Shown here: one piece after another, positions 14,337-23,600 of the stretch
How the letters are laid out: every line of letters begins with the position of its first letter
Numbering within the stretch: position 1 is the first letter of the stretch
NCBI GenBank assembly: GCA_002380675.1
Contig: DFWB01000062.1
Coordinates: forward strand, 1-24,355
From: Akkermansiaceae bacterium UBA4145
GTDB lineage: Bacteria; Verrucomicrobiota; Verrucomicrobiia; Verrucomicrobiales; Akkermansiaceae
Direction: 5' to 3'
Length of the DNA stretch: 24,355 nucleotides
The notes under the pieces: generated by a model
Database searches by the model: none
What the model saw: the letters and a program-made list of their open reading frames with translations, nothing else
Told to the model about the DNA's origin: nothing
Program-made: the position numbers and the translations under genes

Positions 14337-15768
14337 GAATATCCTTTACCACTCTTCCGTGCACATCAGTGAGGCGGAACTGTCTTCCCTGATAGCGAAA
14401 GGTAAGACGCTCATGGTCAATGCCCAGCTGATGGAGGATGGTCGCATTGAAATCGTGAACGTGAACGGGGTCACGTCCGATGGCATACCCAAGATCATCA
14501 GTTTCTCCGTGGACGTGGCCCCCCTTGCAGCCGCCCCCGGCCATCCATACACTGTAAGCGTCCTTATGATGATCGCGGCCAGCCTTGGTTTTTCCTGAGC
14601 CATTACCCACTGCACCCTGAGCCATCGGGGTTCTGCCAAATTCAGCGCTCCAGATGACAAGGGTTTCATCTAGAAGTCCTCTTTCCCGAAGGTCCCGTAT
14701 GAGCGCCGCAATGGGTTTGTCGACCTGCCGGGTCTTATTGGGGAGGCTGTTGAAAACACTTCCGTGATGGTCCCATCCCTGATCAAAAAGTTGGACGAAA
14801 CGAACGTCTCGCTCCACCAGCCTCCTCGCCAGCAGGCAGTTATTCGCAAAGGATGTCTTGCCGGGCTGGGTGCCATACATCTCGTGGATGGATTGAGGCT
14901 CATCGGCGATATCCATCAGCTCGGGAACGCTGGTTTGCATCCGGTAGGCCATTTCATACTGACTGATTCTTGTAGCGATTTCGGGATCTCCCACGTCAGC
15001 GAGGGCCTCCTTGTTGAGATTGTTCACTGCATCCACAACCATCTTGCGTTCCCCCGGGGAAACTCCCTTCGGATTGGACAGGTAGAGGACCGGGTCGCCC
15101 TTGGATCGAAATTCGATTCCCTGATGGACGGTTGGAAGAAATCCGCTTCCGAACGCGCTATTGCCTGCTCCGAGGACCTGCCCTGTGATCAGGACTACAA
15201 ATCCAGGGAGATTCTGGTTTTCGCTTCCCAGACCGTAGCTTACCCACGAGCCCATGCTGGGCCGCCCGAATCGTTCGAACCCCGTCAGAAGAAACATCTG
15301 CGAGGGCGCATGGTTGAACTGGTCGGTGTGCAGGGTCTTGATGAGGCATAGTTCATCCGCAACTCCCTGAAGGTGAGGAAGAAGGTTGGACAGCTCCATG
15401 CCGGAGGCTCCACATTTACGGAAGGCAAACTGGTCCTCTTTGGGAGTGCCAAGAAGATTTGGCTGCTCTCGAATGAAGGCCAGCTTGCTCGTGTCGAAGA
15501 ACTCTTCAGGGCACAATTGTCCTGTTCGCTTCTGCAGCTCAGGCTTGTAATCGAAAAGATCCAGGTGGGATGGAGACCCCACGAGATGAATGTAGATTAC
15601 TCGCTTCGCCTTGGCGGCGTGATGCAGGCCGGACTGCCGCAGCGAGCCGTCAGCTGCCCCAGCGGAGTCGGCGTTGGCAAGTGAAGAGAGAGCGGCTGCC
15701 CCCAGGCCGTATCCCGTCTTTTGAAGAAAGAGGCGCCGGGTCTCGTTCTGAAGGTGGCTGGAGATCAT
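14329..15768 (-). CDS. DUF1501 family protein, Tat-exported
   Basis: The 479-residue protein has a twin-arginine signal RRLFLQK at 11-17 and a following hydrophobic stretch, so it is exported folded. The rest is DUF1501 (PF07394), an alkaline-phosphatase/sulfatase-fold family of unproven function. Seen are VIYIHLVGSPSHLDLFDYKP, LIKTLHTDQFNHAPSQM, VIWSAEFGRTP, GRDHHKDAYSVWMAGGGCKGG and the C-terminal LTFRYQGRQFRLTDVHG, all standard for the family. In PVC bacteria DUF1501 genes are routinely paired with PSCyt1/DUF1549/DUF1553 genes. Here the partner ends 54 bases upstream on the same strand, consistent with an operon. A role in extracellular sugar or sulfate-ester metabolism is often suspected but is not shown by this sequence. 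Confidence 0.94.
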   Translation of the reverse strand: MISSHLQNETRRLFLQKTGYGLGAAALSSLANADSAGAADGSLRQSGLHHAAKAKRVIYIHLVGSPSHLDLFDYKPELQKRTGQLCPEEFFDTSKLAFIREQPNLLGTPKEDQFAFRKCGASGMELSNLLPHLQGVADELCLIKTLHTDQFNHAPSQMFLLTGFERFGRPSMGSWVSYGLGSENQNLPGFVVLITGQVLGAGNSAFGSGFLPTVHQGIEFRSKGDPVLYLSNPKGVSPGERKMVVDAVNNLNKEALADVGDPEIATRISQYEMAYRMQTSVPELMDIADEPQSIHEMYGTQPGKTSFANNCLLARRLVERDVRFVQLFDQGWDHHGSVFNSLPNKTRQVDKPIAALIRDLRERGLLDETLVIWSAEFGRTPMAQGAVGNGSGKTKAGRDHHKDAYSVWMAGGGCKGGHVHGETDDLGYAIGRDPVHVHDFNATILHQLGIDHERLTFRYQGRQFRLTDVHGRVVKDILA

Positions 15769-15822
15769 CGGGTGGACGAAGGAAAAGAAGGGTGTGAACA
15801 GAGAGGTGTAGCGAGAATGCCT

Positions 15823-18800
15823 TTAATTTCTCGTGATAGTCTCGTCGAGATTCAGGAGTGCACTGGCGACGTAAAACCAAGCTGCTAACTCCAAGTGGTT
15901 CCGGGTTTGAGGCTGGAAGACGAAATGAGGGTTGCTGAGCAGATTCTCAGCCTCCTTGGGGTGTGCCGTGAAGTGGTCTAGCCTCTCGTGCAGGAGTTGA
16001 TCAATGATGCGGCTTTCCCGGCTGTCAGGCAGGCGTGAAACCGCCAGACGGAAACCGTGCTGGATTCTGGTTCCCGGAGAGCTGGACTCCTGAAGGATTC
16101 GGTCAGCGAGCGCGAGTGCCATCTCCACGAAGGCGGGATCGTTCAGGAGCGTAAGGGCCTGGTTCGGGGTATTAGTGCGCGCACGAGCTACACTGCAGGC
16201 GGCCCTGTCGGGGGCATCAAAGTTGACCATGCTTGGGTAGGGAGCAGCTCTCCGGTAGACGATATAAATCCCCCGTCGCCAGCGGTCCTCGTCCTTTTCC
16301 TCAAGCCATTTAGGCTCATTTCGTCCGGTTTGGCGCCAGAGCCCGGGCGGCTGATAGGGCATTACGGGCTCGCCGAACATTTTTGGAGAGAGGAGGCCGG
16401 AGATAGCCAGAGCATTATCGCGGATCCGCTCTGCGTTAAGCCGGAAGCGAGGTGCGCGGCCAAGGAGGAAATTGCGGGGATCCTTTTCGAGGAGCTCAGG
16501 AGTGATTCGTGAGGATTGCCGATAGGCCTGAGAGCTCACCATTACTCTGAGAAGATGTTTCATGTCCCAGCCGGACTCCATGAACTCAACGGCGAGCCAG
16601 TCCAGGAGGTCCGGATGGCTGGGAGCCGGGGATTGAGTCCCGAAGTCCTCAAGAGTCGCGACGATTCCGTTGCCAAACAGTTCAGCCCACCAGCGGTTGA
16701 TCGCCACGCGAGCTGTGAGGGGATTGTCCCGGTCGACCAGCCACTGGGCCAGTGCGAGACGATCCGGCGGGTTGGTCTCATCATTTGGCTTGCGGGAAAG
16801 AGTGAGAATGGCGGGCGTCCTTGCCCGAACCGTTTCTCCTGGTGAGAGAAACTCTCCTCGATTCAGGATGTGAGTTGTCCGCCGTTTCTCCATTTCGACC
16901 ATGACCAGGGTTTGATTGGCTTTGATGGCATTGCGCTGCTTCTTGAGCCGGGCGATCTCGGCATCGATTTTCTTGAGGGTGGGGGTTTCTTTCTCGAAGT
17001 GGGCGCGGAGTTTCTTTTGCTGGGCTTCACTGCGTTCGTCAGCCGGATTTTTGAGAAGAGCAATCAGGTCGGCAGGAAGTTTGGAGTCTTTGCTGACCTG
17101 GCTGCGGGCGGAGAGGCGGAGGTTCCCAATAACGCGACCCCTACCCCAGTTCTGCGGCAACGTGAAGACGAGGGTAGTTCCACTTGTTTGTTCGATTGGG
17201 TTGACCAGTGCGAAGGTAGCCCAATGTGATTTTCCGAACTGTGGATTGATTGCCCAACCCGTGGATGGTCTGCCGTCAATCAGGCCTGCGACGTCCCAGT
17301 TCTTCTGGGAAAAGCTTGCCTGTGGACGGTGCAGTTTGATCGGCGTCTCGCTCTCGTCCTTACGAAGGGTAGCGGTGAATTCCTTAAGGACGAAGTTGGG
17401 CTGTTGGTCGTCTCCGCGGCCGGGGCCATTGCCGGGCAGCATGGGTGTTGAGAGCGCTTCCAGTTTGAGCTGGGAGATGCGGGGAAGGGTTGTTCGGGTT
17501 TCGACGGTATAGGTCGTGGTGTTGGGCACTTTGCCGCTGAGGAGGACAGATCCGTCTTCGAGAATGTCGTGGTGTTCTCCGCCGGTGGAGCTGAATTTAG
17601 TGACTTGGAGAATCTCCCAAGCAAATTGCTGTTTGGCGCTTTCGGAGTGGTGGCGTTCCCAGGCGAGATAGGCTTCTTCCCTAGATTTGAGCGTGTCGTC
17701 GCGGTCTTTCTGGAGCAGAGCGATTTGGTCATCCTGTTCTTTCGCTTGCTGTCGCTGCTCAGCGGTAAGGGGGAGATCAAGATAGGGACCGATGAAATCG
17801 TGTGATACGTCAGTCTTGTTGCTGGGTAGCTGAACTTCGAGTGGGGTATGATTGAAGAAATCAAAGAAGGAGTAGTAATCCTCCATGGTGAATGGGTCGT
17901 ATTTGTGATCATGGCACTGGGCGCATTCCAGGGTAATGCCCAGCCAGACCGTGGCAGTGGTATTGACCCGGTCGATCACCTGATCAACCCGGTTGCCTTC
18001 CGGGCTGACCCCTGCCTCCACATTACAAGTCACCGTCCGGTGAAATCCTGTGGCAACTCTTTGGTCAAGTGTGGCGCCGGGAAGAAGGTCGCCAGCAATC
18101 TGCTCAATCGTGAATTGATCAAATGGCATATTGGCATTAAGTGCCTCGATGACCCAGTCACGGTAGCTCCATGAAGGGCGCAACTGGTCTGCCTGAAAAC
18201 CGTTAGAATCCGCATACCGAGCAAGGTCGAGCCATGGCCTTCCCCACCTCTCGCCAAAACGGGGAGAGGAAAGGAGGCGATTAATGGTTTCATCATACAA
18301 TTTTTCCCGCTCTTCGGAATTGGCCCATGTGCCCTCGAAGGCCCGAATATCCTCCGGAGTCGGAGGGAGCCCAATGAGATCCAGGAAGAGGCGTCGCAGG
18401 AGGACTGCAGGATCAGCCTCGGAGGAGTAAGACAGGCTCTCCTGTTCAAGTCGACGTAACAGAAAAGAGTCAACCGGGTTGCGGACCAGAGAGGGATCAC
18501 GGACTGAAGGAACTCCGGGACGCTGCGGCTTTTGCCATGCCCAGTGCTCTTCGTACTTGGCTCCTGCTTCGATCCATTCGCTCAAAAGGGCTTTCTGGTC
18601 CGGGGTCAGAACTCGTTTTGAGCTTGGGGGTGGCATGTGGTCGTCCCCATCGGAAGAGAAGATCCGGGCAATCAATTCGCTTTCCCCTGGCTTCCCCGGC
18701 ACGATCGCCGGGCCGGACGCTCCTCCAGTGGTAGCTCCCTCGAAGGTATCCAGTCTTAGCTTCGCCTCCCGGGCCTGCTCATCCGGTCCGTGGCAGTGAT

Positions 18801-18900
18801 AGCAGTTTTCTGCCAGAATTGGCCTGATATCACGCCCGAAATCGGGGCTCTCGCTCGCCATTACTGCGAATGGCCAGAGGAGAAGAATTGATGGGCGCAT
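15823..18900 (-). CDS. PSCyt1/DUF1549/DUF1553 (planctomycete-type cytochrome) protein
   Basis: This 1025-residue exported protein has a short signal peptide (about 1-15). It is followed by a Planctomycete cytochrome C domain with haem motif CYHCH (33-37) and the HMPPPSS..LT loop that usually supplies the distal ligand. DUF1549 follows, with NPVDSFLLRRLE, LFLDLIGLPPTPEDI, RWGRPWLDLARYADSNG and a second CxxCH-like site in ECAQCHDHKYDP. The middle holds a charged, helical, probably coiled-coil segment (QQAKEQDDQIALLQKDRDD). It is followed by a beta-rich region and DUF1553 (LALAQWLVDRDNPLTARVAINRWW to the end, including NTPNQALTLLNDP). The protein is presumed to be a periplasmic or membrane-associated electron-transfer component; the reaction is unknown. 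It precedes the DUF1501 gene in an operon. ATG 18900 is chosen over an upstream TTG at 18939 because the signal peptide begins there. Confidence 0.94.
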   Translation of the reverse strand: MRPSILLLWPFAVMASESPDFGRDIRPILAENCYHCHGPDEQAREAKLRLDTFEGATTGGASGPAIVPGKPGESELIARIFSSDGDDHMPPPSSKRVLTPDQKALLSEWIEAGAKYEEHWAWQKPQRPGVPSVRDPSLVRNPVDSFLLRRLEQESLSYSSEADPAVLLRRLFLDLIGLPPTPEDIRAFEGTWANSEEREKLYDETINRLLSSPRFGERWGRPWLDLARYADSNGFQADQLRPSWSYRDWVIEALNANMPFDQFTIEQIAGDLLPGATLDQRVATGFHRTVTCNVEAGVSPEGNRVDQVIDRVNTTATVWLGITLECAQCHDHKYDPFTMEDYYSFFDFFNHTPLEVQLPSNKTDVSHDFIGPYLDLPLTAEQRQQAKEQDDQIALLQKDRDDTLKSREEAYLAWERHHSESAKQQFAWEILQVTKFSSTGGEHHDILEDGSVLLSGKVPNTTTYTVETRTTLPRISQLKLEALSTPMLPGNGPGRGDDQQPNFVLKEFTATLRKDESETPIKLHRPQASFSQKNWDVAGLIDGRPSTGWAINPQFGKSHWATFALVNPIEQTSGTTLVFTLPQNWGRGRVIGNLRLSARSQVSKDSKLPADLIALLKNPADERSEAQQKKLRAHFEKETPTLKKIDAEIARLKKQRNAIKANQTLVMVEMEKRRTTHILNRGEFLSPGETVRARTPAILTLSRKPNDETNPPDRLALAQWLVDRDNPLTARVAINRWWAELFGNGIVATLEDFGTQSPAPSHPDLLDWLAVEFMESGWDMKHLLRVMVSSQAYRQSSRITPELLEKDPRNFLLGRAPRFRLNAERIRDNALAISGLLSPKMFGEPVMPYQPPGLWRQTGRNEPKWLEEKDEDRWRRGIYIVYRRAAPYPSMVNFDAPDRAACSVARARTNTPNQALTLLNDPAFVEMALALADRILQESSSPGTRIQHGFRLAVSRLPDSRESRIIDQLLHERLDHFTAHPKEAENLLSNPHFVFQPQTRNHLELAAWFYVASALLNLDETITRN

Positions 18901-19045
18901 GGCGAGGCTCTTTCTACGGTCTGCTGCTCGAGGGCGCAAGGATGGACCGGCTCAGAGAAGGGGAGGCGCGCATCACTCCAATCGATGAAATGATTGAAAA
19001 TATCTACTCACCGTTCCTGTGGCCATCGGTCATGCTGCGGGTAGG

Positions 19046-19750
19046 ATGAACGCATCGCGCTGCCAACTTCCCTGGGTTTTGTTACTGCTCGCTCTCGTGG
19101 TGCCGACCATAGGAGCGCTCTTTTACTTTGTCATCTTCCCGAATGGTCCGATCGGCAAGTCCGCATACACCCTGACAAAAGTTTTCATCCTTTGCTATCC
19201 GCTTCTTCTCCTCTGGAGAGCTGGATCGCATGGCGTCCTGAGGAGGGCCCCGGGTAGGCAGTGGCCGACCTGGAAGAGCGTGGGGATAACTGGTCTACTT
19301 AGTGGGCTTTTAATCGCATCTGCAGGGTTCATCCTCATGTGGACACCCATCGGAGCGCTTGTGTGGGAAGCCGCTCCTCGAGTTCTCATTCGAGCGGAGG
19401 GGCTCGGCTTCCGGGAAAATTTTCTCCTCTTTGCCATCTTTGTATCGGTATTCCACTCTGGACTGGAGGAGTTTTACTGGCGCTGGTTTGTTTACGGTCA
19501 ACTGCGAGGTAAGATGGGTCGCTGGGGCGCCCACCTGTTGGCGGCTGGAGCTTTTGGAGGGCACCACCTGATTGTTACTCTTCAGTTTTTCCCCGTCACC
19601 CTCGCCCTGATCTTGACCGCTTGTGTAATGGTAGGGGGCGTGATCTGGTCCCTGATGTATGAGAGGCAAGGGACTTTAGTGGGGTGCTGGGTCAGCCACC
19701 TTCTGGTAGACGTGATGCTGATGGTGATCGGTTATCAGCTGGTGACCTGA
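19046..19750 (+). CDS. CPBP (CAAX-type, ABI) intramembrane protease, first tandem copy
   Basis: The 234-residue integral membrane protein has several hydrophobic segments (about 9-31, 42-57, 80-100, 125-140, 160-200, 212-231). It carries the CPBP glutamic-protease signature: EEFYWRW (141-147; Glu141, Glu142, Arg146), FGGHH (170-174) and WVSHLLVD (215-222, His218). Members cleave within membranes after a prenyl-like or peptide-maturation signal, or protect against bacteriocins. The substrate here is unknown. All catalytic residues are present, so it is probably active. ATG 19046 is used; an in-frame GTG at 19019 would add nine residues with no family support. The close relative at 19845 lies 94 bases downstream, suggesting tandem duplication. 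It is divergent from the PSCyt1 gene across a 145-base gap with no clear promoter boxes. Confidence 0.88.
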   Translation: MNASRCQLPWVLLLLALVVPTIGALFYFVIFPNGPIGKSAYTLTKVFILCYPLLLLWRAGSHGVLRRAPGRQWPTWKSVGITGLLSGLLIASAGFILMWTPIGALVWEAAPRVLIRAEGLGFRENFLLFAIFVSVFHSGLEEFYWRWFVYGQLRGKMGRWGAHLLAAGAFGGHHLIVTLQFFPVTLALILTACVMVGGVIWSLMYERQGTLVGCWVSHLLVDVMLMVIGYQLVT

Positions 19751-19784
19751 GAATAGTCAAGTGGAGGACGCGTAGGAGAAAATA

Positions 19785-19805
19785 ACATCCTGTCGCGGTG
19801 GATGT
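19785..19805 (+). other. Hairpin between the two CPBP genes
   Basis: ACATCC (19785-19790) and GGATGT (19800-19805) form a six-base-pair stem with a nine-base loop, 34 bases after the first CPBP stop. It could attenuate or partly separate the two copies. No T-run follows, so a terminator is only one possibility. Confidence 0.25.
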
Positions 19806-19844
19806 AATGGACAAGGCCGGTAGTGGTTGCTTTACCATTCTCGC

Positions 19845-20570
19845 ATGCCGGGAGGGAACGGGAGCAACCGAATGAGCTGGCCAGCGATGGCCGCGGCTCT
19901 TGTTGTGCCCCTTCTGTGTGCGTTGATTTACGTTGTCTGGTTTCCCCATGGGAACGCGGGGCGAGGCGCATGGTTCGCTACCAAGGTCTGGGTTCTCGTG
20001 TATCCGCTCTTCTTTTTCGGATTGATAGGACTTGGGGGCCTCGTCCGGAGGGAAAGCCGATCTGGCCATTGGCCCTCATGGGGAACGGTTGTAGTCACAG
20101 GGGTCTTGAGTGGGCTTGGTATCGTGCTGGCAGGGTGGATCCTGGTTCTCACGCCGGTCGGAGAGATCGTCAGAGAGAACAGCCATAATCTTGTTGAGAA
20201 AGCGAAGGGGTTGGGGTTTGCCTCGAAAGAGCGGTTCCTGATTGTGGCTATTTTCATTACGGTTCTCCATTCTGCGATGGAGGAGTATTACTGGCGGTGG
20301 TTTGTCTATGGGCATCTGCGCAAGATGGTTGGCTACTGGCCTGGCCACCTTCTCGCCGCGGTGGCTTTCACGGGTCACCACCTGGTCCTCATGAGTGTGC
20401 TGTTCCCTCTCCCGCTGGCCCTTTTTCTCTCCTTTCTGGTTGGAATAGGGGGCGTAATATGGACGTGGATGTATCAGCGGCAGGGGACAGTGCTGGGCTG
20501 CTGGATCAGCCACCTTCTCGTAGATGCGTTTCTCATGGTTGTGGGCTACCGCCTTATTCTTATGCCCTAG
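19845..20570 (+). CDS. CPBP (CAAX-type, ABI) intramembrane protease, second tandem copy
   Basis: The 241-residue protein is a paralogue of its upstream neighbour along its full length. Shared blocks include ALVVP near the N-terminus, YYWRWFVYGHLR against FYWRWFVYGQLR, a GHHL motif, GGVIW, and GCWISHLLVD against GCWVSHLLVD. Catalytic residues are Glu146, Glu147 and Arg151 in MEEYYWRW, His178/His179 in FTGHH, and His223 in SHLLVD. Several membrane spans are evident. The start is uncertain: ATG 19845 matches the length of the first copy best, while ATG 19872 has a GGAG ribosome-binding site seven bases upstream, and a TTG at 19827 is also in frame. The gene is convergent with the following large cytochrome gene, 40 bases away. 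The substrate is unknown. Confidence 0.88.
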   Translation: MPGGNGSNRMSWPAMAAALVVPLLCALIYVVWFPHGNAGRGAWFATKVWVLVYPLFFFGLIGLGGLVRRESRSGHWPSWGTVVVTGVLSGLGIVLAGWILVLTPVGEIVRENSHNLVEKAKGLGFASKERFLIVAIFITVLHSAMEEYYWRWFVYGHLRKMVGYWPGHLLAAVAFTGHHLVLMSVLFPLPLALFLSFLVGIGGVIWTWMYQRQGTVLGCWISHLLVDAFLMVVGYRLILMP

Positions 20571-20610
20571 ACCCTTTTGTGAGTGAGCCTTGAATTCGTG
20601 GCCGCCGGAA

Positions 20611-23600
20611 TCAGCTCTTGGATTGAAGATAGGCGACCAGATCACGAATCTGCTGGTCGTTTAATTGGTCCAGTAGCCCATCGGGCATGACGGAGACCGG
20701 TGCTCTGGTCAGCTGAGAGAGATCTTTGCGGGCGATCACAGTCCTGATCCCTGAAAGGTCCTTGATAGTAACGGTGAGATCATTCGTATCTGTAATGAAT
20801 CCAGTCAGAATCGCAGCGGTCGCGTTTCCGGCTGGGCGCAGGGTAATTGTAGAAAGTTCAAAGCCTTCCCTGATGCCGAGGTTGGGGTCGATGATGGCGG
20901 GCACTAGATAATCGAGATTTTTCATCTCGTAGCCTGTTAGGTCTGGTCCAATATCCCGTCCCTGATCCCTGAATTTGTGGCAGGCGGCACACTGCTGCGC
21001 AAAAACGGTATATCCGTCAGACGGGTTCCCTATTGGCTTCTCTGCGGAGAGAAGCGCCTTGATCTCTGTGATCCGCTCAGCCTTGTGTTTGTTCGAGCGT
21101 GGAGAAGGACGGAGGTGCTGAGTGAGCAGGCTCTGAATCTCGCTATCCTCGTAGTGGTTCATCAACAGGATATTTGCCTGGCTGATAGAGGCCTTGTCGA
21201 TAATGCCGTCCTTTACGGCCAAGAGGAGCTGGTGGGCCCATTCGGGCCTACTGGCAAGTAGTGACTGGGACACCTGGCGGAGATCGCCTTGTAGGCGGGG
21301 ATAGAGGCTCAGGAGAGTGGAAGGAATGCCCTCCCCGGAATACCTTCTCAGCCCAGTGAGAGCGGCCAGCCGTATGGCAGGCTCCATTTTTTCGTTCCGG
21401 ACTAACGCTAGAAAGATCTCCTCGGAGGGTGCATCAGCCAGCTCCCCCAGAGCCTTTATTAAATCGAGACGCTGAGAAAGAGGTGTCGAAGTGGCCTTCA
21501 GGAGGGGGCGTGCGGCTGCGAGGGCCTGCGGGCTCCTCAGCCTCAGGGAGAGTTGAATGACCTCTCCTGAGACGTCTCCATTCTTCCAGAGATACGCTAG
21601 TGCAGCGTCAAGTTCTGGAGGAACTGGATCGAGAGATGTTCCTTCAAGGGCTCGGACCATTCCACGGATCAGGGTTCCGAGATGCTTGGAGCCCTTAGCG
21701 CGCGTAAGAAGCTGAGCGCACATCTTGAGGCTTTCCGGGCTTCGCTCTGCCATATATCGCCGTCCCACTCGTTCGCTCAGAATGCTCTCGAAGAGGGGAG
21801 TATCCCAGAACCCCGAGTAGGAGAGCAGCTCACGCGCTTGAACGGGGTGATGGCTGATGAGACTCTCGAGAGCCCACCAGAGCTGAAGAGGGATGAAAGG
21901 GTCGGCAGAAAATTCACCTCTTCTGGCCAAGGCCTCAATCAGCGATCGATCTCCCAGAATCCGGGCGGCAGAGGCAAGCTGAGAAATCACTTCGGCGTTC
22001 TTCGTGGCACTCGCAATTTCAACCAGAGCAGGGCCGAGGGTGGTCTCCTGATCAGCAGCGATTCGAATAGCCCACCGTTGCAGGTCCGGGCTGGAAGACC
22101 CCAGAGCAGCGAGCAGGATTTCTTTCATTTCGGAGGGATTGGTTTTTGGCAGGAATGTCCCTTGGAGAATCCAGAGGGCCTCAAGAGCCTGCTGCTCCGA
22201 CCTATCGTTATCGGGATTGTACTCTTTCACGATCCTGCCCAGCTCATGGAGGGAAGGCTCTGCACTGCGCGTCCGCAGGAGTCTGCGTGCGTGGCGTCGC
22301 GCCCACTGGTTTTTCTCGAGGAGTTTATCTGCCAGCTGAGTGGAGGATAATTTCCCAAGATCAGGAGGCTTGGAGGTCTTGGAGGCACGAGTTCGAATAC
22401 GGTGAATTCTACCGTTGCTCCGATCCCAGTTGTCCCGCGGGTCCACATGGGTGATGCGGGCATCGTAAAAGTCGGCCACATAGATTGACCCATCTGGCCC
22501 GACCGCGCAATGGACTGGGCGAAACCATTGATCGTTGGTTCGAAGAGGGTTCTGTTCTTCCGTGGTTGTAAAGGTGCTGCCGCGGGGTTCCATCCGGAGG
22601 GCATGAATTTTGTTTCCGAGTGAATTGGGCCCGACGAGGCGCCCCTCGAGTTGTGGAATCTCCCCGCTGCTGTAGTGGATCCATTGATGGACGAGCCGGA
22701 TCCTCTCTCCTTTGATAGGCATTCCAAAGAAATGCCCAAAGCTGTATGGATTCGTGTGGGGGCCATGCTTGCCAAACCCCTTCTGGTAGTAGCCCCCTTG
22801 GACAAAGTGGACAGCCTGCTGAGTCCCATTCGTGCCGGAGTAGAGGCGTCCGACTGCATCGAAATCAACCCCGAAGTTATTCCAGCCACCCTCCGCGAAT
22901 AGCTCAAATTCATGTCGTGTCGGATGGTAGCGCCAGATGTTCTGCCCGAGGAAAGGATAGCGGGGAGCGGTCTCATCGAGATGAACCCGTACGCGGGCGG
23001 TCACCGTGCTTCCAGTACATCCATAGAGCCATCCATCAGGGCCGAACTTCAGGCTGTTGGAGAGTGAATGGGTGTCTTCCAGGTTGAACCCTGACAGGTG
23101 CACAATGGGTTCACTGTCAGGGATGTCGTCTTGGTTTCTATCCGGATAAAAAAGAAGGTAGGGAGGGTGCAGGACCCAGACGCCATTGTTTCCATGAGCG
23201 AGAGAGGTCACCATGTTCAGCTTGTCGAGGAAGGTCTTATGGAGGTCATATTTCCCATCGCCATTGGTATCTTCATGGATAGTGATCTTATCACGACCGG
23301 CGAATTTCTGATGGGCGGAGCTGGTAAATGGCGGAGGGGGTGGCACTTGGTCAAAGACCTTGCGGAGGTGTTTGTCCCAAGTGAGGACTTTGAGTCCTGC
23401 AGGATTGGGATATTGTATATATTGTACGACCCAGAGCCGCCCGCGTTCGTCGAAGTCCATGAAGAGAGGTTGCCGGACCTCGGGCTCACTGAGAACGGTC
23501 TCCACGGTCAATCCAGCGCCGGTCTCGAACAAATCGAGGGCCTGCTCGGGGGAAGAGGGTTGGCCCTTGTCATCGGCCCGGGCATAAGGATTCTTGTTCC

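Noticed and set aside
15265..15285. TTCGAACC-like sequence resembling a tRNA T-loop
   Set aside because: It lies inside the DUF1501 coding frame and no acceptor or anticodon arms can be built around it.
22227..22976. Minus-strand 249-codon frame inside the large cytochrome gene
   Set aside because: It is an alternative frame of a gene whose main frame has clear propeller motifs.
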